Positions 10,084-20,300 of a stretch of 64,000 nt of DNA are shown here, piece by piece. The notes under the pieces were generated by a model that had not been told where the DNA came from, did not search any database, and was given only the letters and a program-made list of their open reading frames with translations. The first letter of the stretch is position 1, and each line of letters begins with the position of its first letter. The translations under genes and the position numbers were made by a program. Source of the DNA: Acanthopleuribacter pedis (GTDB taxonomy: Bacteria; Acidobacteriota; Holophagae; Acanthopleuribacterales; Acanthopleuribacteraceae); the NCBI RefSeq assembly GCF_017377855.1, contig NZ_JAFREP010000001.1:186001-250000 (forward strand), given 5' to 3'.

Positions 10084-10725
10084 CGAAAAGCTCGGTTCTG
10101 GTGGCTCGAGCTGAAGGGATGGATGTTGACCCGTCTTTCTGGGTGGGTTGAAGACGTGCCTTGGAGGGTTGGTTGGGTTGCGTGAGGAGGACTGTGTTGT
10201 TTTTGTTTGGTATGGAGGATTCAGGCCGGGGGTTTCGTCGACGCGGGGGTGGAGTGTCCGCTGCCGGGGGAAAGGAAACCAGGGTGTTTTGCGTTCGCTT
10301 CAACTGATGTGCCCGTCTGTGTGTTGCGTCCGCTTCCGTCGCCTGACTTCTCTCAATTTGGTCTCCTAAATTGAAGAAAATGCGGAGAAACATTGAAGTT
10401 TGAAAGAAATGGTCGAGAAATGGTGCGCGTATGAGGTGGAAGCTTGATCTTGAGACCTAGAGGTTCTGTGCGGTCAAGGTATATATGAGAAATGGTGCGC
10501 ATGTGTTCCTCGGGGAAATATCGAGACTTGAGTTTTTGCGAGGCCTTCTGTTGATTTGCGCTTCTTGTAACTTGCGACAGAAAAGTATCTTCAAATTTGA
10601 TGTTGGGGTTTTTTCGAGCCGGTTTAGGGTAGGCGCAACCAGTCTAATAAAAGAGAGACTCCGTCTTGTAAAGGCCCTTGATTGCTTGGCATGGGTTGTC
10701 TCTGCTTAGGCTGTAAGGAGGTATC
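10084..10725. other. AT-richer intergenic region upstream of the Rpn gene
   Basis: About 640 bp without a supported gene. It contains two exact copies of GAGAAATGGTGCGC (10415-10428 and 10487-10500) 72 bp apart. Base composition from about 10360 to 10680 is noticeably more AT-rich than the surroundings, consistent with transferred DNA. Short ORFs here lack coding character or Shine-Dalgarno signals. Confidence 0.4.
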
Positions 10726-11724
10726 ATGCAGGAATTCGACAGTCCTTGGAAGCAGATCAGCGAAACCCTATTCGCCGAAATGTTGGCCTTTTATCGCGGC
10801 AAAGTTTATGAAGCCGTTGATTGGTCGCGGCCGGTTCGGTGTTTGGATAAAGAGCTGCCCAAACTGTTCCCGGAAGGGCAAACCGGGCGACGAGAGGTCG
10901 ACAAATTGTTTGAGGTCCATCGCAAAGAGGGATCAACGCGGCTCGTTTACATACACATTGAGTTTCAAAACCAACAGGATCCCGATTTGCCCGAGCGGAT
11001 CTTTACCTATTACTACCGATTGTTCGACAAATACCGTAAGCCGATTTGGACCCTGGTTTTGCTGGGCGATTTGGTGCGGGGTTGGCGACCCGATTGTTAT
11101 GAATCGGAACTTTGGGATTTGCGCTTGTCACTTCGTTACCCGATCATTAAATTGACGGATTATGAGCCCGACTTGGAGGAATTGCTCCAATCACGCGCGG
11201 CGTTCGCGTTGGTGACCGCGGCCCATCTCCTCGCACAACAAACCCGAAAAAAACCATTTGATCGGCTGGGACAAAAGCTCACACTTACAAAACTGCTGTA
11301 TCAGAAAGGGTTTTCCAAAGACGAGATCCTGACCATCTTCCGGTTCATTGATTGGGTGATGCAACTCCCGCCGGACTTAACCCAACAGTTTCATCAAGCC
11401 TTAGCGGCGTTCGAAGGAGAAAAGCAAATGCCTTACATCACAAGTATTGAACGACTGGGTCATGAGCGTGGTTGGAAAGAAGGCCGGGAAGAAGGCCGGG
11501 AAGAGGGCCGGGAAGAGGGCCGGGAAGAGGGCCGGGAAGAGGGCCGAGAGGAAATGAAACCCGACATGGTCGAAGCGTTGCTGAAGCTGCTCAAGCAACA
11601 AAATGTGGTGCTCTCTGAACAGATCCTAAGCGTGATTGAAAGCGCTGATGTGACACAAGTTCGTACTTGGCTAAGGACCGTGATAAACGGTGAGGTGCCG
11701 GCGGCCTTGGCAGCACCAAGCTAA
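10726..11724 (+). CDS. Rpn-family recombination-promoting nuclease / putative transposase
   Basis: A 332-residue protein with the PD-(D/E)XK fold typical of Rpn/YhgA-type proteins. REVDKLFEV supplies the Asp, and HIEFQNQ supplies the E-x-Q motif about 20 residues later. The family makes DNA breaks and promotes RecA-independent recombination, and it is often found in multicopy, laterally moving loci. The C-terminal part carries six tandem GREE units (about residues 253-276), common as a variable charged linker in this family, followed by a helical tail. A near-perfect AAGGAGGT precedes the ATG. It stands alone between a fold-back element and a methyltransferase gene. Confidence 0.85.
   Translation: MQEFDSPWKQISETLFAEMLAFYRGKVYEAVDWSRPVRCLDKELPKLFPEGQTGRREVDKLFEVHRKEGSTRLVYIHIEFQNQQDPDLPERIFTYYYRLFDKYRKPIWTLVLLGDLVRGWRPDCYESELWDLRLSLRYPIIKLTDYEPDLEELLQSRAAFALVTAAHLLAQQTRKKPFDRLGQKLTLTKLLYQKGFSKDEILTIFRFIDWVMQLPPDLTQQFHQALAAFEGEKQMPYITSIERLGHERGWKEGREEGREEGREEGREEGREEGREEMKPDMVEALLKLLKQQNVVLSEQILSVIESADVTQVRTWLRTVINGEVPAALAAPS
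11479..11553 (+). repeat. 12-bp tandem repeat encoding (GREE)6
   Basis: Six near-identical copies of GGCCGGGAAGAG/A lie in frame inside the Rpn gene. The 12-bp unit keeps the frame, so copy-number changes by slippage would alter only the length of a charged helical linker. Confidence 0.9.
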
Positions 11725-11901
11725 CCACCGTTACCGGCAGGTCCGTCATTCCAAATGATACGGAGCATGGCTTTTTCGGCTTGATTTAGGGTTTGCGCCC
11801 TCATCATTCTGTGAGAGCATTTCGGCCATGTTGCGTTTGGCGGGCCAAGGCCGGCGTCGGACCATCCATCTGTTTTCCTCACAATGGTTAAAGGAGCCTT
11901 C

Positions 11902-12534
11902 ATGGAATCTCAATTTTGGTTGTCACGCTGGGCTGAAAACAGGATCGGGTTTCATCAGGACGATTTCAATCCCTTTTTGGTTAAGTATTTCCAGCGATTA
12001 AAGCTCGATCCCGGCAACCGCATTTTTGTCCCGCTCTGCGGTAAAACCAAAGACATCGCCTGGCTGCTCCAGTTGGGTTACCGGGTCGTCGGTGCCGAAT
12101 TAGCCGAGGCGGCCGTCATCCAGCTTTTTGAGGAACTGGCCTTGCGCCCGGAAACCACGACGGTGGGTAACCTGATTCGTTATCATGCAGAAGGGCTTGA
12201 GGTGTATGTCGGGGATTTTTTTGCACTCGACTTTGAGACCCTGGGCCCGGTCGACGGTGTCTATGATCGTGCTGCCTTGGTTGCGCTTCCGTTTGAGATG
12301 CGTCGCCGTTACACCGATCATTTGCGCAACATCAGCGGTAGCGCGCCCCAACTTTTGATCGCTTTTGAGTACGACCAAAATCAATTGGAAGGACCGCCGT
12401 TTGCGATTCCCGCCTCCGAAATTGCCCAACATTACCGCGACCATTACGAAATGGTTCTGCTCGATCAAGAACCCTTGGACGGCGGCCTCAAAGGAAAAGT
12501 CGACGCGGTTGAGCTGATTTGGCACCTTCGCTAA
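11902..12534 (+). CDS. tpm: Thiopurine S-methyltransferase family protein
   Basis: A 210-residue class I SAM-dependent methyltransferase. The N-terminus (FWLSRWAENRIGFHQ) and the FVPLCGKTKDIAWL block are diagnostic of bacterial TPMT. DGVYDRAALVALP and the C-terminal dipeptide-rich strand complete the fold. Bacterial members methylate thiopurines, and some methylate selenium or tellurium compounds, so detoxification is likely but the substrate is not shown. The start at 11902 has AAAGGAG seven bases upstream and begins right at the conserved N-terminus; an in-frame ATG at 11884 precedes that Shine-Dalgarno. Confidence 0.88.
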   Translation: MESQFWLSRWAENRIGFHQDDFNPFLVKYFQRLKLDPGNRIFVPLCGKTKDIAWLLQLGYRVVGAELAEAAVIQLFEELALRPETTTVGNLIRYHAEGLEVYVGDFFALDFETLGPVDGVYDRAALVALPFEMRRRYTDHLRNISGSAPQLLIAFEYDQNQLEGPPFAIPASEIAQHYRDHYEMVLLDQEPLDGGLKGKVDAVELIWHLR

Positions 12535-12564
12535 AAAACCTCTTTCGGTCTTGACCCGCCGGCA

Positions 12565-12606
12565 CAAAAAAAAATGGCCGCGAAGCGGGAAGGGTTGCTT
12601 CGCGGC
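12565..12606 (-). terminator. Minus-strand intrinsic terminator
   Basis: Inverted repeat GCCGCGAAGC (12577-12586) / GCTTCGCGGC (12597-12606), followed on the minus strand by a run of nine T. It probably ends transcripts from the MBL-fold gene, whose stop is about 300 bp away, and also separates it from the convergent tpm gene. Confidence 0.7.
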
Positions 12607-12905
12607 ACGAGGACCTTGGATGAAAGTGAAGATGAGTTTGGTGGTTCTGCTGCAAATGAGCTTGGGTTGCTGAAGTTCGTCTTTTGCCGCGGATTATTTT
12701 GTTTTTCAGATTTGTGATGATCACAGAGCACCCCGCCGGTTTATCCCCTCTTTCCTTGCCCGTCCGAAAGTTAGCCGGCGAGGTGTGCCGTGACACTTCC
12801 TAAGTTAAGTCCCGAATTTGAAGAAAAATGGGAGAAAAAAAGGAGATTTGCGGATCTTTTGAAAACCTTCGCATTGCTTCGCACTTCGCCGCGCGTACTG
12901 CTTGC
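12607..12905. other. Untranslated interval between convergent genes
   Basis: About 300 bp between the terminator and the stop codon of the MBL-fold gene. I find no ORF with a Shine-Dalgarno and no clear RNA structure. Confidence 0.4.
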
Positions 12906-14522
12906 TTAAGGTTCCCGGGTCTTTGTGCGCGGACGGTTCCGTGTCGCGGCGGTGACGTCTTCCGTTTGGTGGGCGGTGGCATCAAAAGTACCGTTTCCTC
13001 CTTCGACCGCGTGGGTCAGCGTTGCCATGGGAACCCAGTTTAAAAAGTTCTCGTGGTCGATGGTGGTCCCGATGGTCTGGACATCGAGCTCCCGTGCTTC
13101 GATGGCGGTGTGTAACCCGCGTGCGCGGGATGAAGCGCGATGTTGGGGACGGTCCGGTCGCATCCAAAGCAAGTCCCCCTGAATCAGAAGTTTGAGGTTT
13201 GGGAGGAAGGTGACCAAGTATTCTGGTGTGTGGTTGGACAGCTCGCCGATATCGTAGATTTCGAGGTGATTCGTCCCGTCGGAAAGAACCAATGATTCCT
13301 TGACCAGGGTGAGGTTTAAGGATTGGGGATCAAGAAAGAGCGCATCCGGTAATACGGCATGTGGATTGGTGGTAACCCGCTGAAGGTAGGGTTCGACAGT
13401 GGGGGTCGTAATGATCTCAACACCTCGCTGTACATAAGGCCGAATGCCCCAGGTATAAAACGGGTGGAAATGGGAGATCACTAATTTGGTGACCGGCTGA
13501 TCCGGGAGTTTTGCGGCCACCAATGCCAAAAGTGCCTCACCGGTTTGGCTGTCGCCGACCGCATCGAGCACGACGCTGTGGTCGGCGAAAGCCACAATAA
13601 ATACCCTGGCATTATGCGCCGCAACCGTTACGGCGTAGACATGATGGCCCAGCGCCGACCAATGGAATTCATCCGCCGGCACGGGCAATTCCGCGGGTCC
13701 ACCCCAAATGGCACGATGTTTTTCCGGTTGGTCTTGTTCTTTCTCTACTGCCCGGCGTTGCCAAAGGGTGGCGAGGCCGACCCCGTCACGGTAGCGGCGC
13801 TCCTTGATCACAAAAGGAACTTGGCCGCCCGCGATCGCGCGGTAATCGCTGAACCGGATGGTATCGATTTGGTCGCCGAAACCATAATGGTGGAACAGGG
13901 TTTCAACGCGGTCCAACAAGCCGGTGTTTTTATGGATGAAGAGGGTTCGAACGAGACCGTTCTCCTCCGACCAACTCAAGACGTTTAACTCGGGTTCATC
14001 GGGACTTTCGCCAAGCCATTGTAAGCCGTTTAGGCGTTTCGCCATTCGCGCCAGAAGAAGTTGGGGTTCGAGCAGGTCTAAATTCCGGCGCCACGATTTC
14101 CATTCCCGGCCTTCGGAATCTTCGACGAGGGTACGCCAGGCGCTTTTTCCGTAATCTTGGAACTTGGCCGTGTTTGAGACCAGGGCGACTTCTTCGTATT
14201 GCGTTTGACCCCCGCGTTCTCGTTCGGCTTTTTGCCAGAGGGCGGTTCCGTCCTCACGGATTGCTTGCCATACTTTTAGCGGGATCTCGCGGGTCGTCCA
14301 AGGGGTCGCGTAATGGCCTTCTAAATCAATGGTGACCTGCCACTCGGAAACCAGCCATCCCGGTTGTTTCGGGGCGGGATGTGCGATGCCGTGGCCGTGG
14401 CAGGCCTTTTGCCACAGGTTTCGTGCCTTGCGAAAGCGATCATAAGTAAAGCCGGCGGCGGGTTTGCCCTCGAGCGGCAAGGGTTCGGCTAGCAGAAAGA
14501 CCAGCCACAAAGTGGTTAACAT
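12906..14522 (-). CDS. Metallo-beta-lactamase-fold protein with degenerate metal site
   Basis: A 538-residue protein with a short hydrophobic N-terminus (LTTLWLVFLLAEPLPL), probably a signal peptide. An N-terminal half of unassigned fold is followed by an MBL-like domain. The core lines up with MBL hydrolases carrying HHHxDH...GGLRxY, but the motif here is HFHPFYTWGIRPY: two of the His positions survive while the Asp and final His are Phe and Tyr. Later conserved blocks (GDLLW and a terminal TIDHENF) are recognisable. It is therefore probably not a normal dinuclear-zinc hydrolase. The start at 14522 is supported by GGGGAGGAACCC immediately upstream; the frame continues upstream to 14666 without a better start. 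Confidence 0.7.
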   Translation of the reverse strand: MLTTLWLVFLLAEPLPLEGKPAAGFTYDRFRKARNLWQKACHGHGIAHPAPKQPGWLVSEWQVTIDLEGHYATPWTTREIPLKVWQAIREDGTALWQKAERERGGQTQYEEVALVSNTAKFQDYGKSAWRTLVEDSEGREWKSWRRNLDLLEPQLLLARMAKRLNGLQWLGESPDEPELNVLSWSEENGLVRTLFIHKNTGLLDRVETLFHHYGFGDQIDTIRFSDYRAIAGGQVPFVIKERRYRDGVGLATLWQRRAVEKEQDQPEKHRAIWGGPAELPVPADEFHWSALGHHVYAVTVAAHNARVFIVAFADHSVVLDAVGDSQTGEALLALVAAKLPDQPVTKLVISHFHPFYTWGIRPYVQRGVEIITTPTVEPYLQRVTTNPHAVLPDALFLDPQSLNLTLVKESLVLSDGTNHLEIYDIGELSNHTPEYLVTFLPNLKLLIQGDLLWMRPDRPQHRASSRARGLHTAIEARELDVQTIGTTIDHENFLNWVPMATLTHAVEGGNGTFDATAHQTEDVTAATRNRPRTKTREP

Positions 14523-14835
14523 GGGTTCCTCCCCTTTTGTGCTGGTGCGCAGTTTAGGAAAAAACCCTGTTGGGAAGGTGCGTGTCGTGATCGGTCCGTA
14601 TGTAGGCGGTTTTTGAGAACGGTTGTGGTTTTGTGTGAGTTGTGTCCAACGGGCCGGCCCGGACACACGCCGTTCAAAAAAGAGCGGGTTTCGGGCGTCG
14701 GTGGTAGGTGCTTTTTTGGGGGGCGTCCAAGTTTATGTTTTTAAATAAGATGGATGGGCTGAGCCAACAAAAAACCCCGCGACCGGGAAGGCCGATGCGG
14801 GGTTTTGGTGTCTGGGTTGGGCTGTTTGTGAAAGC
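14523..14835. other. Intergenic region upstream of the MBL-fold gene
   Basis: About 313 bp between the MBL-fold gene and glnS, both on the minus strand. Apart from the glnS terminator listed separately, it holds only the expected promoter space; no ORF or RNA is recognised. Confidence 0.4.
14769..14806 (-). terminator. glnS intrinsic terminator
   Basis: AAAACCCCGC (14771-14780) pairs with GCGGGGTTTT (14797-14806). On the minus strand the stem ends in a T-rich tract, 30 bp after the glnS stop. Confidence 0.8.
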
Positions 14836-17181
14836 TTAGCCGTTGAGTTTCTTTTGAATCAGTTGGTTGATCATTTTCGGATTCGCTTTGCCTTTGGTGG
14901 CTTTCATGGCTTGACCGACAAAGAAACCCATCAGTTTCTTTTCCCCGTTGCGGAACCGGTCGACCTCGGCTTGGTTGGCTGTCATCACGTCGTCAATAAC
15001 GGCCTCGAGGGCGCCGCTGTCGCTAACCTGCTCCAAGCCTTTGGCGGCGACAATTTTTTGGGGATCGGTGCCGCTGACCAGCATGTCGGCAAGGACGTCT
15101 TTGGCGATAGTGGCCGAGATCGTCCCTTTGTTGCGCAAAATAAGAAGTTGGGCCAATTGTGGGCCTGTTGCCTTCAGCGCGCCCCAGCCGTTCTCTTTCA
15201 GCTCGCGCGCCATTTCGTTGTTCATCCATTTGGCGATGAGTTTGGCGTCGTCCAGTTCCGCCAAGGCCGCATCGAAAAACGCCACGCGCGCCGCATCGGT
15301 GGTGAGCACGTCCAGATCGTTGTCGCCGAGTTCCGCGTGGGTTTCTTTCAGGCGTTTGAAGGCCGCGGCCATTTCGGGAGATTTATCGGCCAGGGGATCG
15401 CGTTTCACCGCGGGTTTGGCCGGCGCCGGCGCCTTGGGTGTCGCCTTGGTTTTGGCCGGTTGCGATTCGGATTTGGGTTCGGATTGTTTGGCCCAAGAGT
15501 CGCGTAAGCCGACAATACGGTTAAAAACGGGGTGTACGTCGCGCCCGTCTTTGGTGTCTCGGATGAAAAAGCCAATCCGCTCAAATTGAAAGCGGGTGCC
15601 TGGCTCCCGGGTTGCGGCCCAAGGTTCGACGAAACCCTCGGCAAGGTCCAGAGAGTGGGGATTGAGGTACTGGGTGAACTCACCCTCGGCGAGGTCGGGC
15701 CGCTCCATGGTGAAGAGACGGTCGTAAAAACGCAGGGTTGCTGGGACCGCATGAGCGGCCGACACCCACTGGATGGTGCCTTTTACCTTGCGATCGGTGG
15801 GTGTTTTTCCCAAGGTGTTGGGATCGTAGCTACAGCGAAGCTCGGTGATTTGGCCGGTTTCAGGGTCTTGAACCACGTGTTCACATTTAATAATGTATGC
15901 GTGCCGCAGGCGAACCTCGCGGCCCGGCGCCAAACGGAAGAATTTTTTGGGCGGCTCGAGCATGAAGTCGTCGCGGTCGATGTAGATTTCACGACTGAAC
16001 GGAATGGTGCGGCTTCCTTCCAGCGGCACATCGTGTGGGTACAACGAACCCTCGATGTTTTCTTCTTTGCCTTCCTCATAGTTCTCAATCACGACCTTGA
16101 GGGGTTTGGCGACGGCCAACACGCGCGGCACTTTGAAGTTCAAATCGTCGCGTACGCTGAATTCGAGCTGGCCGAGGTCCACCGTGCTATTGGCTTTGGC
16201 GACCCCGATCATGTCGCAAAAGTTGCGAATGGATTCAGGTGTGTATCCGCGACGTCGGAAACCGGCAATGGTCGGCATGCGGGGATCGTCCCAGCCCTCG
16301 ACAAGGCCTTCATTTACCAGGCGCAACAGTTTGCGTTTGCTCATGATCATGTTGGTGAGGTTGAGGCGTGCGAATTCGTATTGGCGTGGAACCGCCTCGG
16401 TTTCGCATTCAGCAACCACCCAGTCGTAAAGTTCCCGGTTATTCTCAAATTCAAGCGTACAAATCGAGTGGGTGATGTTTTCAAACGCGTCGGACAACGG
16501 GTGGGCGAAATCGTACATGGGGTAAATGCACCAGGCGTCGCCGGTTTTGTAGTGGTGCGCGTGGCGAATGCGGTACAGCAAGGGATCACGCATTTTCATG
16601 TTGGCGGCGGCCATATCGATGTTGGCCCGTAGGACGTGGGTACCGTCCTCAAATTCACCATTGCGCATGCGTTGGAACAAATCGAGGTTTTGTTCAACCG
16701 AACGTGCGCGGTAGGGGCTGGGTTTGCCGGGTTCGGTGACCGTACCGCGGTATTCGCGGATTTCCTCTTCATTGAGGCTGCAAACGTAGGCTTTACCTTT
16801 TTTTATGAGAAACACCGCTTTTTCGTAAAACTGCTCGAAGTATTGGGACGCATGGAAGAGATTGGGTTGCCAATCGAACCCAAGCCATTTGATATCTTGT
16901 TGAATCGAATGCACGTATTCAATATCTTCTTTGGTGGGGTTGGTATCGTCAAAGCGCAAATGGCATTGGCCGTTGAATTCCTGAGCCAAGCCGAAATTGA
17001 GGCAAATGGATTTGGCGTGACCGATGTGCAGGTAGCCGTTGGGTTCCGGTGGGAACCGGGTGACCACTCGGCCCTGGTACTTGTTACGCGCCAGGTCTTC
17101 TTCAATGATGGTGCGCACAAAATTATTGGCTTTGGTTTCGCTATCGGGTTTTCCGTTCGGCGCGGTTTCTGCGTTACTCAA
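14836..17181 (-). CDS. glnS: Glutamine-tRNA ligase with C-terminal YqeY domain
   Basis: A 781-residue class Ic aminoacyl-tRNA synthetase that charges tRNA-Gln with glutamine. The HIGH motif appears as [15 protein letters not shown] near residue 45 and the KMSKR-type motif as IMSKRKL near 280. The catalytic and anticodon-binding beta-barrel domains end near 575. An Ala/Pro/Lys-rich linker follows, and then about 150 residues of GatB/YqeY-type helical domain ending in [10 protein letters not shown]. The YqeY domain is thought to help tRNA-Gln binding, as described for Deinococcus GlnRS. No ATG precedes the conserved N-terminus, so a TTG start at 17181 with AGAGGT upstream is chosen. The neighbouring propeller genes are on the same strand. 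Confidence 0.95.
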   Translation of the reverse strand: MSNAETAPNGKPDSETKANNFVRTIIEEDLARNKYQGRVVTRFPPEPNGYLHIGHAKSICLNFGLAQEFNGQCHLRFDDTNPTKEDIEYVHSIQQDIKWLGFDWQPNLFHASQYFEQFYEKAVFLIKKGKAYVCSLNEEEIREYRGTVTEPGKPSPYRARSVEQNLDLFQRMRNGEFEDGTHVLRANIDMAAANMKMRDPLLYRIRHAHHYKTGDAWCIYPMYDFAHPLSDAFENITHSICTLEFENNRELYDWVVAECETEAVPRQYEFARLNLTNMIMSKRKLLRLVNEGLVEGWDDPRMPTIAGFRRRGYTPESIRNFCDMIGVAKANSTVDLGQLEFSVRDDLNFKVPRVLAVAKPLKVVIENYEEGKEENIEGSLYPHDVPLEGSRTIPFSREIYIDRDDFMLEPPKKFFRLAPGREVRLRHAYIIKCEHVVQDPETGQITELRCSYDPNTLGKTPTDRKVKGTIQWVSAAHAVPATLRFYDRLFTMERPDLAEGEFTQYLNPHSLDLAEGFVEPWAATREPGTRFQFERIGFFIRDTKDGRDVHPVFNRIVGLRDSWAKQSEPKSESQPAKTKATPKAPAPAKPAVKRDPLADKSPEMAAAFKRLKETHAELGDNDLDVLTTDAARVAFFDAALAELDDAKLIAKWMNNEMARELKENGWGALKATGPQLAQLLILRNKGTISATIAKDVLADMLVSGTDPQKIVAAKGLEQVSDSGALEAVIDDVMTANQAEVDRFRNGEKKLMGFFVGQAMKATKGKANPKMINQLIQKKLNG

Positions 17182-17353
17182 GATTCAAGTACCTCTGCTT
17201 GCTGAAAAAGTGGGGGTTGGCTGTCGCGGTACAACCAAATTTCCGCCAAGGCAACGGCGTAAGGGGACTAGTCTACCACTGACGGTGGCGATTGGATGCG
17301 TGAGGTTCCGATTTGGTTTCGCTTGGTATTTGGGAAGGCCGCCAAAATGCGGT

Positions 17354-20300
17354 CTAGCTTTCGCCGTGACTGCCGTCGTCGCCGATTTCATTGATGTAGT
17401 CCTCATCCTCGTGGGGCTGAACGGGGAGTTGGAGGACGAACAGCATACCGCCGCCGTCTGCCGCGCAAGCGGCTTGGATCTCGCCGTCCATCTCGGTGAC
17501 GGCATTGGCGCATGCGTGCAAAATGAAACGGTTGGTGGTTGCCCGCGGCGACGCATTTTGGGCGAAAACGCTCACGAGTTCGTTTTCGGGGACGCAGGGG
17601 CCGGTGTCTTGAATGGTAATTTTGATCGAGTTTTCCGCGATGCTGCTGGTTATCAGGATCTTGCGTGGGCGCTCTGGGCCGTTGGCGTTCATGCTTTCAC
17701 AAGAATGTTGCAACAGGCCGAGCAGAACGCGCAGAATCTTGGCACGTTGCAGGTAGAACGTGGGGACCGGGTTGAGGTCTTGAATAACCTCTGCTTGCGT
17801 ACGGCGCAGGTCTTTGTTTTTGATTTTGACGGCGTCGGCAATCAATGCATTGATGTCCACCGAGTGGGCGACATTGTCTTGCTTGGCATATTTTTGTTGG
17901 GCACTTACGATCTGTGTAAGCTGGAAGACCTGATTGTTGATTCGGCTCAGTTGCTCGGCCAAATCTTCTTTCTGTGGGGCAATCGCTTTCAACTGCTGCA
18001 AGATTTTGTGACCGGCTTGGTTGTTGGCGGGATCGCGTGCCTTCTCCGGGTCGGTGAGGGCCAGCGCCCAGCGCATCATGGTTTGCGGGGCTTGGTAGGC
18101 TTCAAACAGGGTTTTTGCGGTTTGGCTTTCTTGCTCCACACGGCGCACCACATCGTCAACCTGGTGAAGTACGTTACACGCGATTTCGGCCATACCGGCG
18201 CGGTGGGCGGCTTCAATGACTTGTTCCTGGGCCGTGATCAAACGTTGGTGGGTGCCTTGTAACACGCTGCTGCGTTCCTGAACCATTTGCTCCAGCAAGG
18301 CATGGCGTTCCTGATTGCGACGCAAGCGGTGGCGGTCCAGACTGAAAATGCCGGCGAGCAGAAGGCAAACCACGGCAATACGGGTGGAGGTGCGTTGCCA
18401 CCAAGCCGCGCGTTTGATGACGGTGATTTCAGCGTAGTCGTCACCCCAGTAATCCGGTTCGTTGCCCGCCCAAACCCGAAAAGAATAGGTGCCGGGGGGA
18501 AGATTGCTGTAATGGGCGATGCGTTCGTGTGTGACCAATTGCATGGTCTCTTCGAGACCGACCATTTGGTAGCGAAAGCGCAATCGTTTGGAAAGGGTGA
18601 GGTTGACCCCGGAGAAATGAATTTCCATTTTGTGTGGTCCGGGCGCGATGGTCACCGTGGAAAGGTTGTTTTGGTGCTTGCCGTTCAGTTTGACACGCGA
18701 AATAAAAACGGGCGGGGCCTCGCCTTGTTGGATTTCGTGCTCGCTGTCAAGCGAGACCACCCCTTCAATCGTAGGAACCCAAAGATTCCCAAAATGGTCC
18801 ATGGCGGCGGCGGGGAAGGTACCGCCGTTACATTCGTTGCTTTTCATGCCGTCTTCCATGCCAAAGACACGGCCTTTTAGGCGTCCCTCACGACCGATGT
18901 CGAGGTAGCGCGTTATATCTTCGCGCGGGATGGAGAAAATACCGCGGTTGGAAGTCATCCAGAACCTTTTGTTTTCATCTTCTTGTAACGCGAGGATTTT
19001 ATCGTCGAACAAGCCGTCCGAAACGTTAACCGCCTCGAAGCCGGTTGCGGTTTTTCGGTTTAACCCGTTGTCCGAGGTTCCAATCCAAAGCGTGCCGGTT
19101 TCATCCTGAAACAGGGCCAAAATTTGGTTGCTGGACAAGCCGTCCCGGCGGGTATAAATCGTGAAGTTCCCGTTTTCAAAGCGGCACAGACCACCGCCGC
19201 GGGTGCCGGCCCACAAAATGCCGTCGCGGTCGATGAGCAGGCTGGTCACCAAATTGGTGGGCAAGCCGTTGTGGACCGTGAAGCTTTCAAAAAAGCCGTC
19301 GCGCATGCGAATCAGGCCCTTGCGGCTTGCGATCCAAATATTGCCCTCGAGATCCGCCGAAATGGCGGAAATGGCGGTCGCCGGCAAGCCGGACTTGGGC
19401 TCATAGATGGTTTTGGCATCCGTTTCGGGTTGGTAATGGATGAGGGCGCGATCCCATATGCCCACCCATAAACCACCTTTACCGTCGTCGTAAAGGGCGG
19501 TGACGGAACCGTTGATGCCGAGATCGACGGTGGAAAAGCGTTTGCCGTTAAAACGGCTTAAGCCCGAATCCGTGCCGACCCATATTTGCTGATCCGAACT
19601 CTGTAGGACGGTTCGCACCATATCGTCGGGAAGGCCGTGCTTTTTCGTCCAGGTGATCGCGGGGCCGTTGCGGAAACACACCAAACCACCGGACTCAATA
19701 CCAACCCACACATTGCCGTCGTGATCGGGCAGAAGGGTGGCGGTGTTGTTGTTTGGCAACCCGTCGTCTTGGGTAAAGGTTTGGTGAACAATAAGGTTGG
19801 GGGTCATGCGTGCGATGCCGCCGTAGGCCGTGGCAAGCCACATTTCGCCTTGTTGATCTTCTTCGATGTCGAGAATGCCGTGTTCTGGGAGGTTGCCGGC
19901 CGTGTCAGCCTTGTGGATCGTCTCACCGTCAATGACGTTTACCCCTTCGCTGCCACCGACCCAAATCCGCCCCTGGATATCTTGCTCCAGGCAGTAGGTG
20001 CGATCACTGTTGAGTCCTTGTTCCTTGCCGAAGCGGGTGACGCGATCACCTTCCAGGCGGTACAAACCGCGTTGGGTGGCGACCCACATCCGTCCGAAAT
20101 CATCCTCGAGAAAGTCCCATATGGGATGGTTGTCGCCCTTTTCGAGGGTGATTTGGCGTAAAACGTTGTTTTCGTAAACAAAAATCCCGTTTTCATAGGT
20201 GCCCATCCACAGGGCGCCGTGGCGCGTGGAGACCATGGTCGAGACCCAGTCATCCTCCATTTCGAGAGAAGGACCTTGGCGGCAATTTAGCTGTTCGTCC

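Noticed and set aside
9890-10393. A 167-residue minus-strand open frame after the hybrid kinase.
   Set aside because: It crosses the fold-back element and shows no coding signature; inverted repeats account for its length.
10726-12534. A composite transposon bounded by similar sequences near 10371 and 12818 (AATTGAAGAAAATG-like).
   Set aside because: The match is short, AT-rich and in direct orientation without target duplications; chance is a good explanation.
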